The notes below the pieces were generated by a model. The model was not told where the DNA came from and ran no database searches. It worked only from the letters and a program-made list of their open reading frames with translations. From the NCBI GenBank assembly GCA_013397795.1, contig VZTJ01003242.1, forward strand, positions 1,860,307 to 1,924,306: a DNA stretch of 64,000 nucleotides, written 5' to 3'. This stretch comes from Orthonyx spaldingii. Lineage: Eukaryota; Chordata; Aves; Passeriformes; Orthonychidae. Made by a program: the position numbers and the translations under genes. Positions 37,805-48,109 of this stretch are shown here, piece by piece (the stretch's first letter is position 1; the number at the start of each line of letters is the position of its first letter).

Positions 37805-40295
37805 CTTCGCCCAACACACCCACTAATACTCCGAGCTCCCTGGTCAGGGAGCTGCTGGCCAAGGTCAGTGCCTTGCTGTGTTTTTGGTGGGGCTCCTGTG
37901 AGGCCGTCCCCATCTAGTGCTCTGTGCTCTGTGAAATCCCTTTGCTGCTTCACCTTGAGCTCACCGCTCCTTGAGAAATGGATTTTGCAAATGGTGGTGG
38001 TAGTTGAGGACTGCTAATCAAACCTCCTCAGTAAGAGAGGAACGGGGTTATTTAGCATGACATTTGTCTGAGAAGCATGTCATGCGTCTCAATGAACATC
38101 TGATAGTGAAAAAATAGTGGGAAACAGACAATTTTGGCAATTGTCTGGACCTGTCTGGACCTATCTGGTCCTGTGTGGACCGGAAAGGACATACAAGGGC
38201 TGATGCTACATCTCCTGTGATGTAAACTGTGGTAGTCCTGTCTGCCATGCGTAACCCAGAGCTCCAATTCCTACGTATAAAACCAGCATTCAGAAGAAAT
38301 GTTAAACATTTTCTCCCTGCTCCGACAATTGTGAAAATCAGAAATCATTAAAATCAGAAGGGTTCACAAAGCAAGAACTTCCTTGAATTATTGTGATGCA
38401 AAATGTTTTTGGGAAGAAAGTGTAATGAATAACAAACCATTCTGCTTAATTGAAGTGTCAGTAAATTATTACAGAAGTTTAATGAAAACTGAAGTAAAAA
38501 GAAATCTTTTAAAAAAACCACCAGCTTTATTTAAAAAAAAATCTCACCTTTATCCATATTGGGTTGTTCTTGGAATAGCAGTACATGCAAAATTTTAAGG
38601 ATCTGAGTATATGATAAGAAAATATCTCAAAATCTTCAATCTTGACACAATAGAAAGTCTGTTTTCAGAATAGTCATATATGTGACACAGGAACATCACA
38701 AGGCACTTTCCATCATTTCACTCAGCTTTAAAGGATTCTTTTGACAAAGTTTTTCAAATAAAATATTGCCAGAATTAACATGAGGAAATCTCTAGTATCA
38801 TTTCCAGCCTCCTGGAGCAACAGGAAAACCATGTGGAACAGAGGGGATGTTCAAATTGTATTTTGCACTTACAATAACTAGATTTCCTACACAAAAGTCT
38901 TGCAGTGGATCTAGTGTGGTGCAGATTGATGAAACATTCCTTGTATTTGCATGTGTATTTGCATCCCCTTAAAACTAAGAAGCTGGAAGCTGGGGCTAGG
39001 GAGGTTAATATTGCCTCTGATGATTTCTGAGTCTGAAGCCAGCCTGATGCAAGGCCAGATCTGTCAGGTAACATTTTGGCTGTTTCCTTGCCTCTCCTGG
39101 TGGGAAGCTTCCTTTCCTTTGATATGTTGGAGGACCTGCAAGGCCAGCTCACCACTCACAGGGGCATGGTACATTTTTTCTCTTCGAAATGCAGCAGATG
39201 ATGCAGCTAGAAAGACTGCTTGACATCTTGCAGCATGCAACCCTTTTTCTGTTGCCCAGAACTCAAGTCAAATTTTAATATTAAAAAATTATGTATTTTT
39301 CTTTCCTTATATCAAGACAGAAAGTCAAGATTTTGCACACTTTTACAAACCACATATTGAAAAAAGCCAAGTCTGTGAACTCAGGACTTTTCACAGCAAT
39401 ACTCTAGACCTGCATCAACAGATTCTGAGACTAATTCAGGAAAGGCACTAGTTAATTTTGATTTCTCAGCTCTCTCTTCACTTCTGTTGTCATAATTAGT
39501 AAGTCAACATTTACCCACATCTATCATGAGACCCAGGAAAACTATTAGTTGCAAACAGCTGATTTGTTGAATTTAGCTCTGTTTCCTAATTGTGGTTGAT
39601 CAATGATCACATTTTAATTTCTATTAATTTTATTCGCTGTATAAATTCTTCTGTGACTTGTTAATCTGAATATATTTCAGCCTATGTATTGCTTACAGAC
39701 TGGATGGCACATCAGAGTTTTTGTGAGTTGTAATTCACTATTCAGTTTGTACGTGAAGGAGCAGTTGAATCTCAGTCTATTGTTTCTGGTCTCTAGGTGC
39801 ATAGTCTTCAAAAATATAAAGTGATTTTGAGATGACTTCTGCAGACAGTTTGGAAGCTTTTTGGAAACAAAATTCACAGGAGTATTTGTTTCACTGTCTT
39901 TTTTAATATAAATTTATGTACAAACATTTCTCCTACTATGTGTATGCAAAAAAACCTGTCGAACTCCTATTGAAAACAACAGAAATATTCTGACTCAAAT
40001 CGAAAAGAATCCCATAAAGTTCACTGTGGATAAAATGGGAAAATTATTGTACAATTAAATGAGTGGAGGGTTTTCATTTTTGTCTTCCTTGGTTTCTTAA
40101 AACTGATCTTCAGAGAGATTGTCTTCCTTTCCTATCGTCCCTATTATTCCCCTACCTATGGGCACCTCACTGGTCTCAGAGACACCTTGATAATTTTTAA
40201 TATTCTTTTCAACTGACAGCCTGGGGGAAGGCCTTTTTTAAAAAAGAAACACAATATGGCAATGTGATTTGAGAAATGTAAAAAGAAAAATTTCC
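37805..40295. other. Intronic or intergenic DNA
   Basis: A minus-strand frame at 38775-39155 is open for 126 codons and unusually cysteine-rich in its 3' half (GCKYTCKYKECF, RLLCRKSSYCKCK). A GTAAGTGC donor falls inside it at 38874, but the upstream acceptor is unclear, so it is only a possible exon. A short degenerate CTGGACCTGT tandem is at 38145-38187. The rest holds nothing I recognise. Confidence 0.3.
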
Positions 40296-40299
40296 TGTT

Positions 40300-40652
40300 C
40301 AGGCTCGAAAAGAGATGACTGAGACGGGAACCACATTAATGTGTATAAATTTCTAAAATGTTGGTGTCAAAAGGGTGGAGGCAGTGGTGGTGCCAATTAA
40401 TAGGACAAGAGGCAACAGGCAGAAACTGATGCACAGGAAACTCTACCTGAATATGAGGAAGAACTTTACTGTATGGATGATTGTGCACTGGAACCGATTG
40501 CTCAGAGAGGTTGTGTGGTGTCTCCCTCACTGTCCCTGACTGGACACAACCTGTCTAAGGTGCTCTTAGGAAGACCCTGCTAGAACAAGGAGGTTGGACC
40601 AGATGACCCACTGTGACATCTTCCAACCTGACCCACTCTGTGATTCTGTGAA
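40300..40652 (+). mobile_element. CR1 LINE, 3' end fragment, plus orientation
   Basis: The text follows the CR1 3' region in plus orientation: GGACAAGAGGCAACAGGCAG, AAACTCTACCTGAATATGAG, AACTTTACTGT, GGAGGTTGGACCAGATGACC, and the tail ACTCTGTGATTCTGTGAA. It is truncated at its 5' end near 40300. Its 3' end faces the 3' end of the minus-oriented copy at 41091. Confidence 0.95.
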
Positions 40653-41090
40653 CATGAAAAGAAGATGCATATCTTTTCCTGAAATGTTCAAAAGCCCATC
40701 GAACAGAGGAAAGTGTCACACTAAGTACAGCCCACCAGACTTGATGGTGCTTGTGTGTGGAGGGGACATGACTGACACCCATCAACCCAAGGTGACTGCT
40801 GGCCACAGCCCACACCAAAACAGCTGTGCCAGACTTGCCTGCATGAGCATGGGTGACTTTTGATGGCAAATTTTGTGCATTTCTTTTACACGGCAGAGCG
40901 GACTGGCTGTTGATGTTGACTACATTCATACTGAGATGCCTTATGGTTCCCTTGCTGGTTGCCAAGGACTTTGGAGAAAAACTTCCTCTCTCTCAGGGAC
41001 CCCAGTGATGTCCAACCATTGCCATGCACTGGGAAGCTTGAAAACATTACCAGAAATGTTATTTTGGAAATAGGTTGTTTGTATGTGTGT

Positions 41091-41765
41091 ATCACAGAAT
41101 CACAGAATGGGTAAGGTTGGAAAGGACCATAGTGGGTCACTTGGTCTAACCTTCCTGCTCAAGCAGGGTCATCCTAAAGCACACAGCACAGGATTGCATC
41201 CAGATGGTTCTTGAATACCTTCAGTGAGGAAGACTCCACAACCTCTCTGGGCAATGTGTTCCAGTGCAGAGTCACTGCATAGTAAAGAAGTTCTTCCTCA
41301 TATTCAGGTGGAAATCCCTGTTCATCAGTTTCTGCCTGTTGCCTTGTATCCTACTGCTTGGCACCACTGAGAAGAGCCTGGCTACAACTTCTTGACAGCC
41401 TCCCTTTAGATATTTATACACATTGATGAGGTGCCCTCTGACTTATCTCTTTTCGAGGCTGAACAGGCCCAGCTGCCTCAGCCTTTCCTTGTAAGACAGA
41501 TGCTGCAGTCCCCCCAGCCACGCCTATTGCCCTCCACTGGACTCCAGGAGCTCCATGTCTCTCTTGTACTGGGGATCCCAGAACTGGACACATCATTCCA
41601 GATGTGGCCTCACCAGGGTTGAGTAGAGGGGCAGGATCATCTCCTTCAACTTGCTGGCAATGCTCTTCCTAATACATCCCAGTCTACCATTGGTCTTAGA
41701 CATCTGGTTCATGGGCAGCTTGTTGTCCACCAGGACCCCCAGACCCCTCTCTGCAGAGAATGTCC
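41091..41765 (-). mobile_element. CR1 LINE fragment with end of ORF2
   Basis: The reversed tail ATCACAGAATCACAGAATGG begins the copy, which continues for about 675 bp through the 3' non-coding region into the C-terminal part of the CR1 reverse-transcriptase ORF. The minus-strand translation contains LGVLVDNKLPMNQMSKTNG and then LGCIRKSIASKL and LPLYSTLVRPHLE, which are recognised CR1 ORF2 end motifs. The ORF is broken by frameshifts, so the element is dead. It ends close to the CpG island. Confidence 0.97.
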
Positions 41766-42033
41766 CTATGTGTGGGTACATACAGACACAGTCGCAGAAG
41801 GCACGGCTGGGCCTGCGGTCTGTAACCTGGTGGGTCACTGACAGCAACACCTGGGAGTCGAGGCGGACACAAACACGTGGGGCCATTAAGAGTATCTGTA
41901 CAGACGGTGTCTTCACGCTATGGGGCCCGGGCTGTGCCGGCGGGGCCGGGGCCGTGCCGGGGCTGGGTTGCTGGGGTGCCGGGGCTGGGGTGCCGGGGCC
42001 TGGGCCTGGGCCGCGGCCGCGGGGCGGCCTCAC

Positions 42034-42057
42034 GCCGGGAACCGGAGCCGTTGCCAT
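42034..42057 (-). CDS. Candidate first coding exon, minus strand
   Basis: The minus-strand ATG at 42057-42055 has an optimal context (GTCGCCATGG). Eight codons, MATAPVPG, run to a donor-like GGC|GTGAGG and end in phase 0. The ATG lies downstream of the minus-strand NF-Y box, as expected for a minus transcript starting near 42.3 kb. The exon at 8758-8878 begins in phase 0 and is the nearest minus exon that could follow, but 33 kb separate them and intervening exons are likely. The same CCATGG gives a plus-strand ATG, so only one of the two may be real. Confidence 0.25.
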
Positions 42058-42118
42058 GGCGACGCCGGCAGAGCCGAGGCGCGGTACGGGAGCGCGACTC
42101 TGCGAGCGATCGTATTGA
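42056..42118 (+). CDS. Alternative plus-strand start in the CpG island
   Basis: The plus-strand ATG in TTGCCATGG starts MATPAEPRRGTGARLCERSY and meets TGA at 42116-42118. A possible donor (GCGCG|GTACGG) would cut it after MATPAEPRR. Without an identified downstream exon it is no stronger than the minus-strand alternative; it is listed because the promoter may be bidirectional. Confidence 0.15.
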   Translation: MATPAEPRRGTGARLCERSY

Positions 42119-42449
42119 TTAAACGAGATGTCTAGATACAGATAAATACATATATACACACACACGCACACACATTCGCGCACGGGGAAAGCGGCAGTGT
42201 GGGCTCTGGTGCGGAGGCGGCCGTCAGATCTCTCCGCGGTCCCCGGGAGTGCGTGAGGACCAGGCGTGTGCGGTGTCTCCCCAGGGCGAGCCTCCCCCTC
42301 GCAGAACACATCGTCCGTAAAGCTCATCCTCGGGGTGCCGAGCTCCCGACCCGTGCCGTCCTGACGGGAGCGGCGCTCGGAGGCGAAGCTGATTGGGTTT
42401 GGTGATGTTTAGGGACAGCGCTCGCCAGCGGGGCAGCACTTGACCCTTT

Positions 42450-45050
42450 CTTGCCAGCTCTCCTAAAGTCACTGTCAGTGAGGACACCTCAAGTCGTCCT
42501 ACAGGGATTTCTTGGATGGCGGGCAAGGACCTGCCTGCCGGAGGAAGGTCTCCTGTAATGTTCATTATCTTCAGCCTGACCTCGTCGTGAGGATGTAGTG
42601 ACCCCCTCGTAATAACAGGACCCCCCTGGCTCCCAGGCCTGATGACCTGCACGGGTGCGTGATGCTGGTGTGGCCCTTTTGCCTCCCCCATCTCCGGAAA
42701 GTGGCACAATACGGTGCAGCAGTCTGCTGGCGGATCTGTTGCTAAAGGAATTCATGCATCTTGCATCTTGAAGATGCATTATTAATGCCTGGACAAATCA
42801 CATCAGGTGGAGCTCAGCAAGTCCCTGGCACTGCAAAAAGGAACAAAGGCTGGTTCTACAAGAGAGAGAAGGATGAGACAAATTATAACAGCTGGGAGTT
42901 TCTTGTCAGTAAGATGGCATAAAAACAGAAATACTAAAATTGTTTGCACATAAGGCACATTTATATTTTTACTGGGAAGAAAATTGCACATTGCACTGTG
43001 AAGAAGACACTTTATTTGTATCCTAATAAACATCACATTGTTGGGCATCTTTGAAATCCATGGCAAACTGGCCCAGCTTGCTGGCATTCGAATTACTTCC
43101 AAGCACAGCTTTATTTAGTATCTGGAAAGGACTATAAAGACTGGATTTGCAAGCAGAGGGCCTGGTTTGCTTCTTGTCTCCTTGAAGTCAATGGCAAAAC
43201 TCCCATTCACTTCAACAGTAACAGGATCAGGCCAGAGATTTTAGTAGTCTTCCAAAGGGAAGAAATCAATGCTGCTTGAAACAGCACATGGGAAGGCATG
43301 GACCCTATCCTCCCGGGCAGAGAGCAGTAGTTCTTCATCTCTTTCTAACTCTTGATAAGAAGATCTAATCTGTGCAGCACAGGCTTTGATGCCAGATAGT
43401 ATTTTTGTCCCCGTGGTGCAAGTAGCTATCCAAAATCTGGGCCTTGCTGTCTTTGTTGCATTAGGAATGGAAGAGGATGATAGGAACCCAGGATTTCTTT
43501 GGAAAGGGCCCATTTCTTTGGAATGTTTATTTCCAGAGGTTGGTATTACAGCAAAGTGCTATTACAGCAAGGCAGGAGCAAGCAAAGTATTTTCATGTTT
43601 GGAAGTGTAAGTCTCTTTTTAGGGGGCACTCAGCCAAGAAGAAGTATATTTTTGTTTCGCCCTGACAGCGCACCATTCCGCTCCTGCAGGTGGCTTTCCC
43701 AATGTCTTCTCTTTTCTCATTATTTTTCACTCCCTCACAGATCCACCTACAACATGCAACCCCCGCAGGTGTTTCACTCACGACTTCACCCAGGAGAAAT
43801 GCTGGGTCTGCTCTCTGCTCCTGCCCATTTTGCTCTTGCCTTGTGAAGCTGAGCCATGCTCTGGGCAGTGCCTTCTATTGTTTCTCTTGCCATTAAATTA
43901 AAGGGCACTTAATTGCTGTTTCATTTAGTCTTAAAAAACCAAACTTCTGCCTTTCACCTACGCTGTGTTTTGTGATTGCTATTTCAGCACATAAGTACTT
44001 TACTTTTGACCTCAGGCTGACTGACTGACTGGAAGGTGGTATTTTCTTTCATAAGAGCCTCGAAGGGCACACTGGTAATTTATGTTTAGCTGACAAAAAA
44101 CCCCAAACCACTTTCAGACATCTACCAACTTGCTATTTGTTTCTTCCCCCAATGTATGATTCTATAGGATTTCTATAAAAACTATGTATCTAAATAAAAA
44201 AATAAAGTTATCAGAGTGCTTAAAAAGCATCTGAAGTTATTTTTTGATCACTATAACAGTATGAAATGCATTTCCTCTAAGTCACTGGATAAAGATCTAG
44301 CCTTTGGTGTGAAGTGGAGAGAGTATTTGTTAGGGATCCACATGAGATGGTAGGAGATTATTGAGACATCTCTAGCTGTCACTACAGGGATAATCACTCT
44401 CTCGGTGCAAGAAATAGGACCCAGTGAGGAGAAGCAAAGCAGAGAAAGGACAAACTAGGCAGTTTTCACTACAGCAAAAAGCAAAAAATGTGTGTCTCTA
44501 ATTCTTTAATGTATTGGCAAGCTGACAGTGGTAACCTTGTTTTGCCAGAACCAGTCAGACGAGGGAAGAACATGACAGAGGGAGTATTGGTGTGAGGATT
44601 ATGTACAGGCAGGCATGTACTGAGGGTACTGTGGGGTTATGGATTATCTACATCCAGCCAGGAGATGGATCTATGAATAGTGAGAACATCTGCTCAGTGC
44701 TCACAGACAACCAGAAATGTAATGTTAGCACATGAAAGTAAAGGACTCAGGAATAACACTTCAAATATTTAAGATGCTTTCATGTAAGTGGGTGAAGCAT
44801 CATGGCACATGGCACACAGTGTTTGGGATTAATCAAATGCTGTAAAGTTAGATTTTGGGAAACAGAGATCAGGATCAGCACGTCAAAAAGAACTGAAAGC
44901 ATAGGGAAGCTTCAAACAATGAGAACGTGAGAAGAGAATCTGCAAAGATGAGGTTGTTTAGATGTGGCAGCTCTTAAGAAAGGAGTCTTTAGTCAGCATT
45001 CCTTGGAATTAAGGAATGGCAGGCATTTATGGTGGTTAAAGAGAGAAGTC
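42450..45050. other. Flank of CpG island with ancient repeat
   Basis: At 43185-43240 there is the sequence CTTGAAGTCAATGGCAAAAC followed by TCCCATTCACTTCAAC and CAGGATCAGGCC, a dispersed ancient amniote repeat with an internally palindromic core. A plus-strand acceptor with a long pyrimidine tract ends near 43740, followed by a weak 28-base exon (STYNMQPPQ). Nothing else was recognised. Confidence 0.4.
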
Positions 45051-45054
45051 TTAC

Positions 45055-45191
45055 CTGAATACCCTGCAAACAGGTGTGGCATTTGCTCTGGTACTAGAGG
45101 CCCAGACATAGTTAAAGCACTCTCTTGCTTCCTTCAGTAAAACTCTACATTGATTAGACCCAAAGCGCATTTTCTGCTCATTGACTAAATT
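45055..45191 (-). CDS. Coding exon of unidentified protein
   Basis: The minus strand has the acceptor AAAATCCTCTTTTCAG and the donor TTCAG|GTAAGACTT around 137 bases. Only one frame is open (45 codons plus two bases); the other two stop early. The peptide reads NLVNEQKMRFGSNQCRVLL, then KEARECFNYVWASSTR, then ANATPVCRVF. It has three cysteines and a possible glycosylation site (NAT). It starts in phase 0 and ends in phase 2. It may belong to the same minus-strand gene as the exons at 4.7-8.9 kb, but 36 kb and a phase mismatch mean at least one more exon would be needed. The CpG island at 42 kb would then lie inside an intron and could be an internal promoter or belong to another gene. Confidence 0.5.
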
Positions 45192-46257
45192 CTGAAAAGA
45201 GGATTTTATTTTATTAAACTGCAGACTAATGATTTCAAGCACAGTAAAAAGGGGCATTTTTCCAAAGCTCCTTCTGTGTAATCTATCTGTTAAATAAGAA
45301 TCTCCATGACATCCTAAAGGAAATGACATTCTATTTAAACATGTTACCTGCTGATCTCCTAGAGAAGCAGGCCAGAAGTTTTTTCTGTTTGGTTTGTGTA
45401 TGCATGTGTGTGTGGTTGTTTCGTGGCTCCTGGGTAATGTTATCCATATTTTTCTGTTTGGAGAATCACTTTTCCCTACGCACTCACCAACCAACATGAA
45501 ACCACCTAATTATATTTTCATAATCCTGATTAAAAACCATCTAAATTATCCTGCTTGATGTACTCAAAGAGTTTGTTGATTGCTTTTTGATGTGTATTAG
45601 AGCTTTTTGCAGAGCCACATCAAATGGTTTGCTCCACAATGAAATAAAAAAATCTTGTAATATACATATGCACATCTTTAAAAAAATATATATAATTTAT
45701 ATTCTGCTAATTAAGCTACATCAAAACCAAGTCTATCACCATGAAATAATTGTGTAAAAGCTACTCACCTATTACAAGAACATTAATTTCCACTTTACTT
45801 TTTTTTCCCAAATATCGATTTTATCTTATACAAGGCAATTCAGCATTTCAAAGCCTCAGAGTCTCAAAGTGTTTTTCCACCTCCATGGAGACCTTAAATC
45901 TTGAATACAAAATCAAGTTTTAGAATAGAAAACTCAAGTAAATAATATTTTCATGCAGAATATGTGCCTTCTGCATAATGGATCACAAACATTTTAATTT
46001 TTTCCTCTGTTGTTTTCACATCTTAAATACGCCACATCAAATCTTGAGAAAAGTTCTGTCTGCTGCAGCTAAGGGATTGATAAGAGGAGAGGAGAAGAGA
46101 GAATGGAGTTTGAAGAAACCCTGACTGTGGTTTGGAGACTGATCCATGCTCTATTTTACCAGGAGACCATCTCAGTGTTCAGCTGCAGGTTTGGTGCCAG
46201 TCTGGTTAATCTTGAAGACTGTGTCGAAACAACATAATGCATCAGAATTTAATGGAG

Positions 46258-46423
46258 GCTACAATTCCTCAAAGTCATGAAGGCCAACCAAGGCCAGGTT
46301 GGCTGCAATTTTGAGCAACCTGGTCTAGTGGAAGGTGTCCTTGCCCAGAACAGTGGGGTTGGAACTAGGTGGTCTTCAAGGTCCCTTCCAACACAAACCA
46401 AACTAGGACTCTATGACTTCATT
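46258..46423 (+). mobile_element. CR1 LINE, short 3' end, plus orientation
   Basis: The sequence GAGCAACCTGGTCTAGTGG, then GGTGTCCTTGCCCAGAACAG, then GGTTGGAACTAGGTGGTCTT, then AAGGTCCCTTCCAACACAAA with a degraded CTCTATGACT tail is the last part of a CR1 element in plus orientation. The copy is short and 5'-truncated. Confidence 0.95.
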
Positions 46424-47294
46424 AGGTCAGCTCATGAGCACATTGGATTTAAGGCTCTCTTTGTGATTGTCCAGCTCCAATCACAAAATCAGCATTCATT
46501 AAATAATAAAAATAAAATACTCTAGGAAAACAATTAAATAATTCAAACTCTGCCTACTTGATATCAAATCTGTTGTCATATCAAATATTCATGTGAAATA
46601 AATCTGTAGGTGTGTCTATATGAATGGAGTGCAAGTGCAAATATCAATGCTTTGCTACAACTTGACATCCAGTGCTCTAAGACAAGAGCACAGAGGATGA
46701 TCACACATGCAAAAGTGTTCGCCTTCAATGTCATGTTCTTTAGCTGCACGTATGTGCGTATGTGTGAAGACTTCAGACAAGTCTCCTCTCCTGGAAACCT
46801 GTGTCATGTTGGCACTTAATCTGTGGTATCAGTGACATCTATGGGCTGTTCAAGTACAGCTCCATTCATCCATGTGTTTCCAGTTTGACTTTCAGTAAAT
46901 GTTTAATGATCCTTTTCAATTACTGGACCAAACAGTATTTGACAAGAATGCACCTTGTCTAATACTAGCACTTAGACAGGAGTGCATTTTTTAGATAGCA
47001 CTTAGCATCCACAATGTTGCCATGATATTTGTGAATGTACTCTCAGGTTGATCTTAATGACCCCATTACAAAGGTCTTCTCATGCCTTGCTGTGTTATCG
47101 TCTCTGTTACCTTGACTTTACTGATAAAGAGCTGCCAGAGTTCACCTGGGAACACTCCTACAGTCAGTGTCCTGGGTCCAAGCCCTAAAGGACATTGGCT
47201 TTGCTGGCAAGGCTGCGAGTACCTATAGAGAAGAAGTTCCATGTGAAACCATTTTGACTGATCCTTTGGATTCTCTGGCTGCATCTGATCTCAC

Positions 47295-47455
47295 CCATGG
47301 CCCATCTGTAGAGTGCATCCCTCTCCAGTGTGTTGTCTGCATCTTTGGCTTCCATAGAGTAGAATGATTTCAAGTACAACGTGGTCTCACTCTGCCTGCT
47401 GCTCCTGGGCTTGATGTCCATGGGAGCCAGGGCATGCAGCAGGAGAGGCTGTCCC
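47295..47455 (-). CDS. Candidate minus-strand exon in GC-richer block
   Basis: On the minus strand an acceptor (CCGTCCCTGTAG) and a donor (CCATGG|GTGAGATCA) bound 161 bases. One frame (one base, 53 codons, one base) is open, reading GQPLLLHALAPMDIKPRS, then SRQSETTLYLKSFYSMEAK and ending NTLERDALYRWAM. The acceptor tract is purine-interrupted and weak. The plus strand of the same block also carries a long open frame (47167-47367) and a leucine-rich run, so this may be an old gene fragment read on either strand. It would join in phase to the candidate at 48055-48102. The product is not recognised. Confidence 0.28.
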
Positions 47456-48054
47456 CTACAGGGACGGAGTGGGCCCAGATGTCAGGACACAGCCCCTTCA
47501 GATGACACACAGGTATATACAATAAGATAGATGAAGGAATGTTGCTCTTAAAATGATATGGCCAAACACTTAGCAATTAGGCAGTTAAAGAAGACACTGT
47601 GGTATATGGCTATAGAGAGGTGTCTGCTCCTTTACCTGGCATCCAAAGGTACTTTCTGTAGTTCTGAAGTAAATAATTCCACCTTTACTGTTATGCTCAT
47701 ATTCTCTCCCTCTTAACTACCATCCCTTCAGCCCATCAAGATATGAAATCATCTGCCGACCCCTTCCTTCACAGTAATGATCAAACAACAGGACATGGCA
47801 GCCCCTTGATGGGCTTTGGAGATGCTCTGAGAATATGCCTAGTATAGCCTGGCCAGACCAAGTTCCTTGTAAAACTCTCTGAAGGCCTCACTCTCTTTTA
47901 AAAAATTTGTGGAAAATCAACCATCACCATTTCTATCTTGCATCAGCCTAGGGGTTAGAAATTAGGAAATCCACACTCAGTTTCTATCCTCTTTGGAAAG
48001 GATTCAAACACACTTCTAGTTATTAGACTATAGGTTTTTCTGGGAATGCTTTAC

Positions 48055-48102
48055 CACTCCTCATGAAACTGCACCACTGTGCAGAAAAATGGTTTGAATT
48101 CA
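48055..48102 (-). CDS. Candidate 48-nt minus-strand exon
   Basis: An excellent acceptor (CGCCTTTTCTCCTTTTCTCAG region) and a fair donor (GAGTG|GTAAAGC) bound 48 bases. The one open frame reads EFKPFFCTVVQFHEE with one base before and two after. Its end phase matches the start of the candidate at 47295-47455, where the split codon would be tryptophan. It is short, so the phase match is only modest support. Confidence 0.27.
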
Positions 48103-48109
48103 CTGAGAA

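Larger units (their letters stand above)
41905..42440. promoter_or_regulatory. CpG-island promoter with RFX X-box and NF-Y box
   Basis: This is the only CpG-dense segment of the window. It contains NotI-like GCGGCCGC, an SP1-type GGGGCGG (42021), the X-box GTTGCCATGGCGAC at 42050-42063 (one mismatch from a perfect GTTGCC-AT-GGCAAC palindrome), and an NF-Y box CCAATCA on the minus strand at 42390-42396. A (CA)n-rich, AT-rich interruption lies at about 42119-42180. X-boxes bound by RFX factors are typical of cilium-gene promoters; the island could therefore drive a ciliary gene, in either direction. No TATA box is evident. The direction of transcription cannot be settled, but NF-Y lies on the minus strand and upstream of the minus ATG. 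Confidence 0.7.

Noticed and set aside
41593..42327. 244-codon minus-strand frame as a gene
   Set aside because: It joins CpG-island DNA to the reverse-transcriptase end of a CR1 element; GC-rich DNA and the CR1 ORF explain its length.
46006..46072. Minus-strand terminal exon LQQTELFSRFDVAYLRC
   Set aside because: The pyrimidine tract is good but broken before the AG, the open length is 24 codons, and it fits no neighbour in phase.
47370..47520. Leucine-rich plus-strand run as a secreted peptide with signal sequence
   Set aside because: There is no in-frame ATG before the hydrophobic run and a stop lies just upstream; no acceptor puts it in frame.
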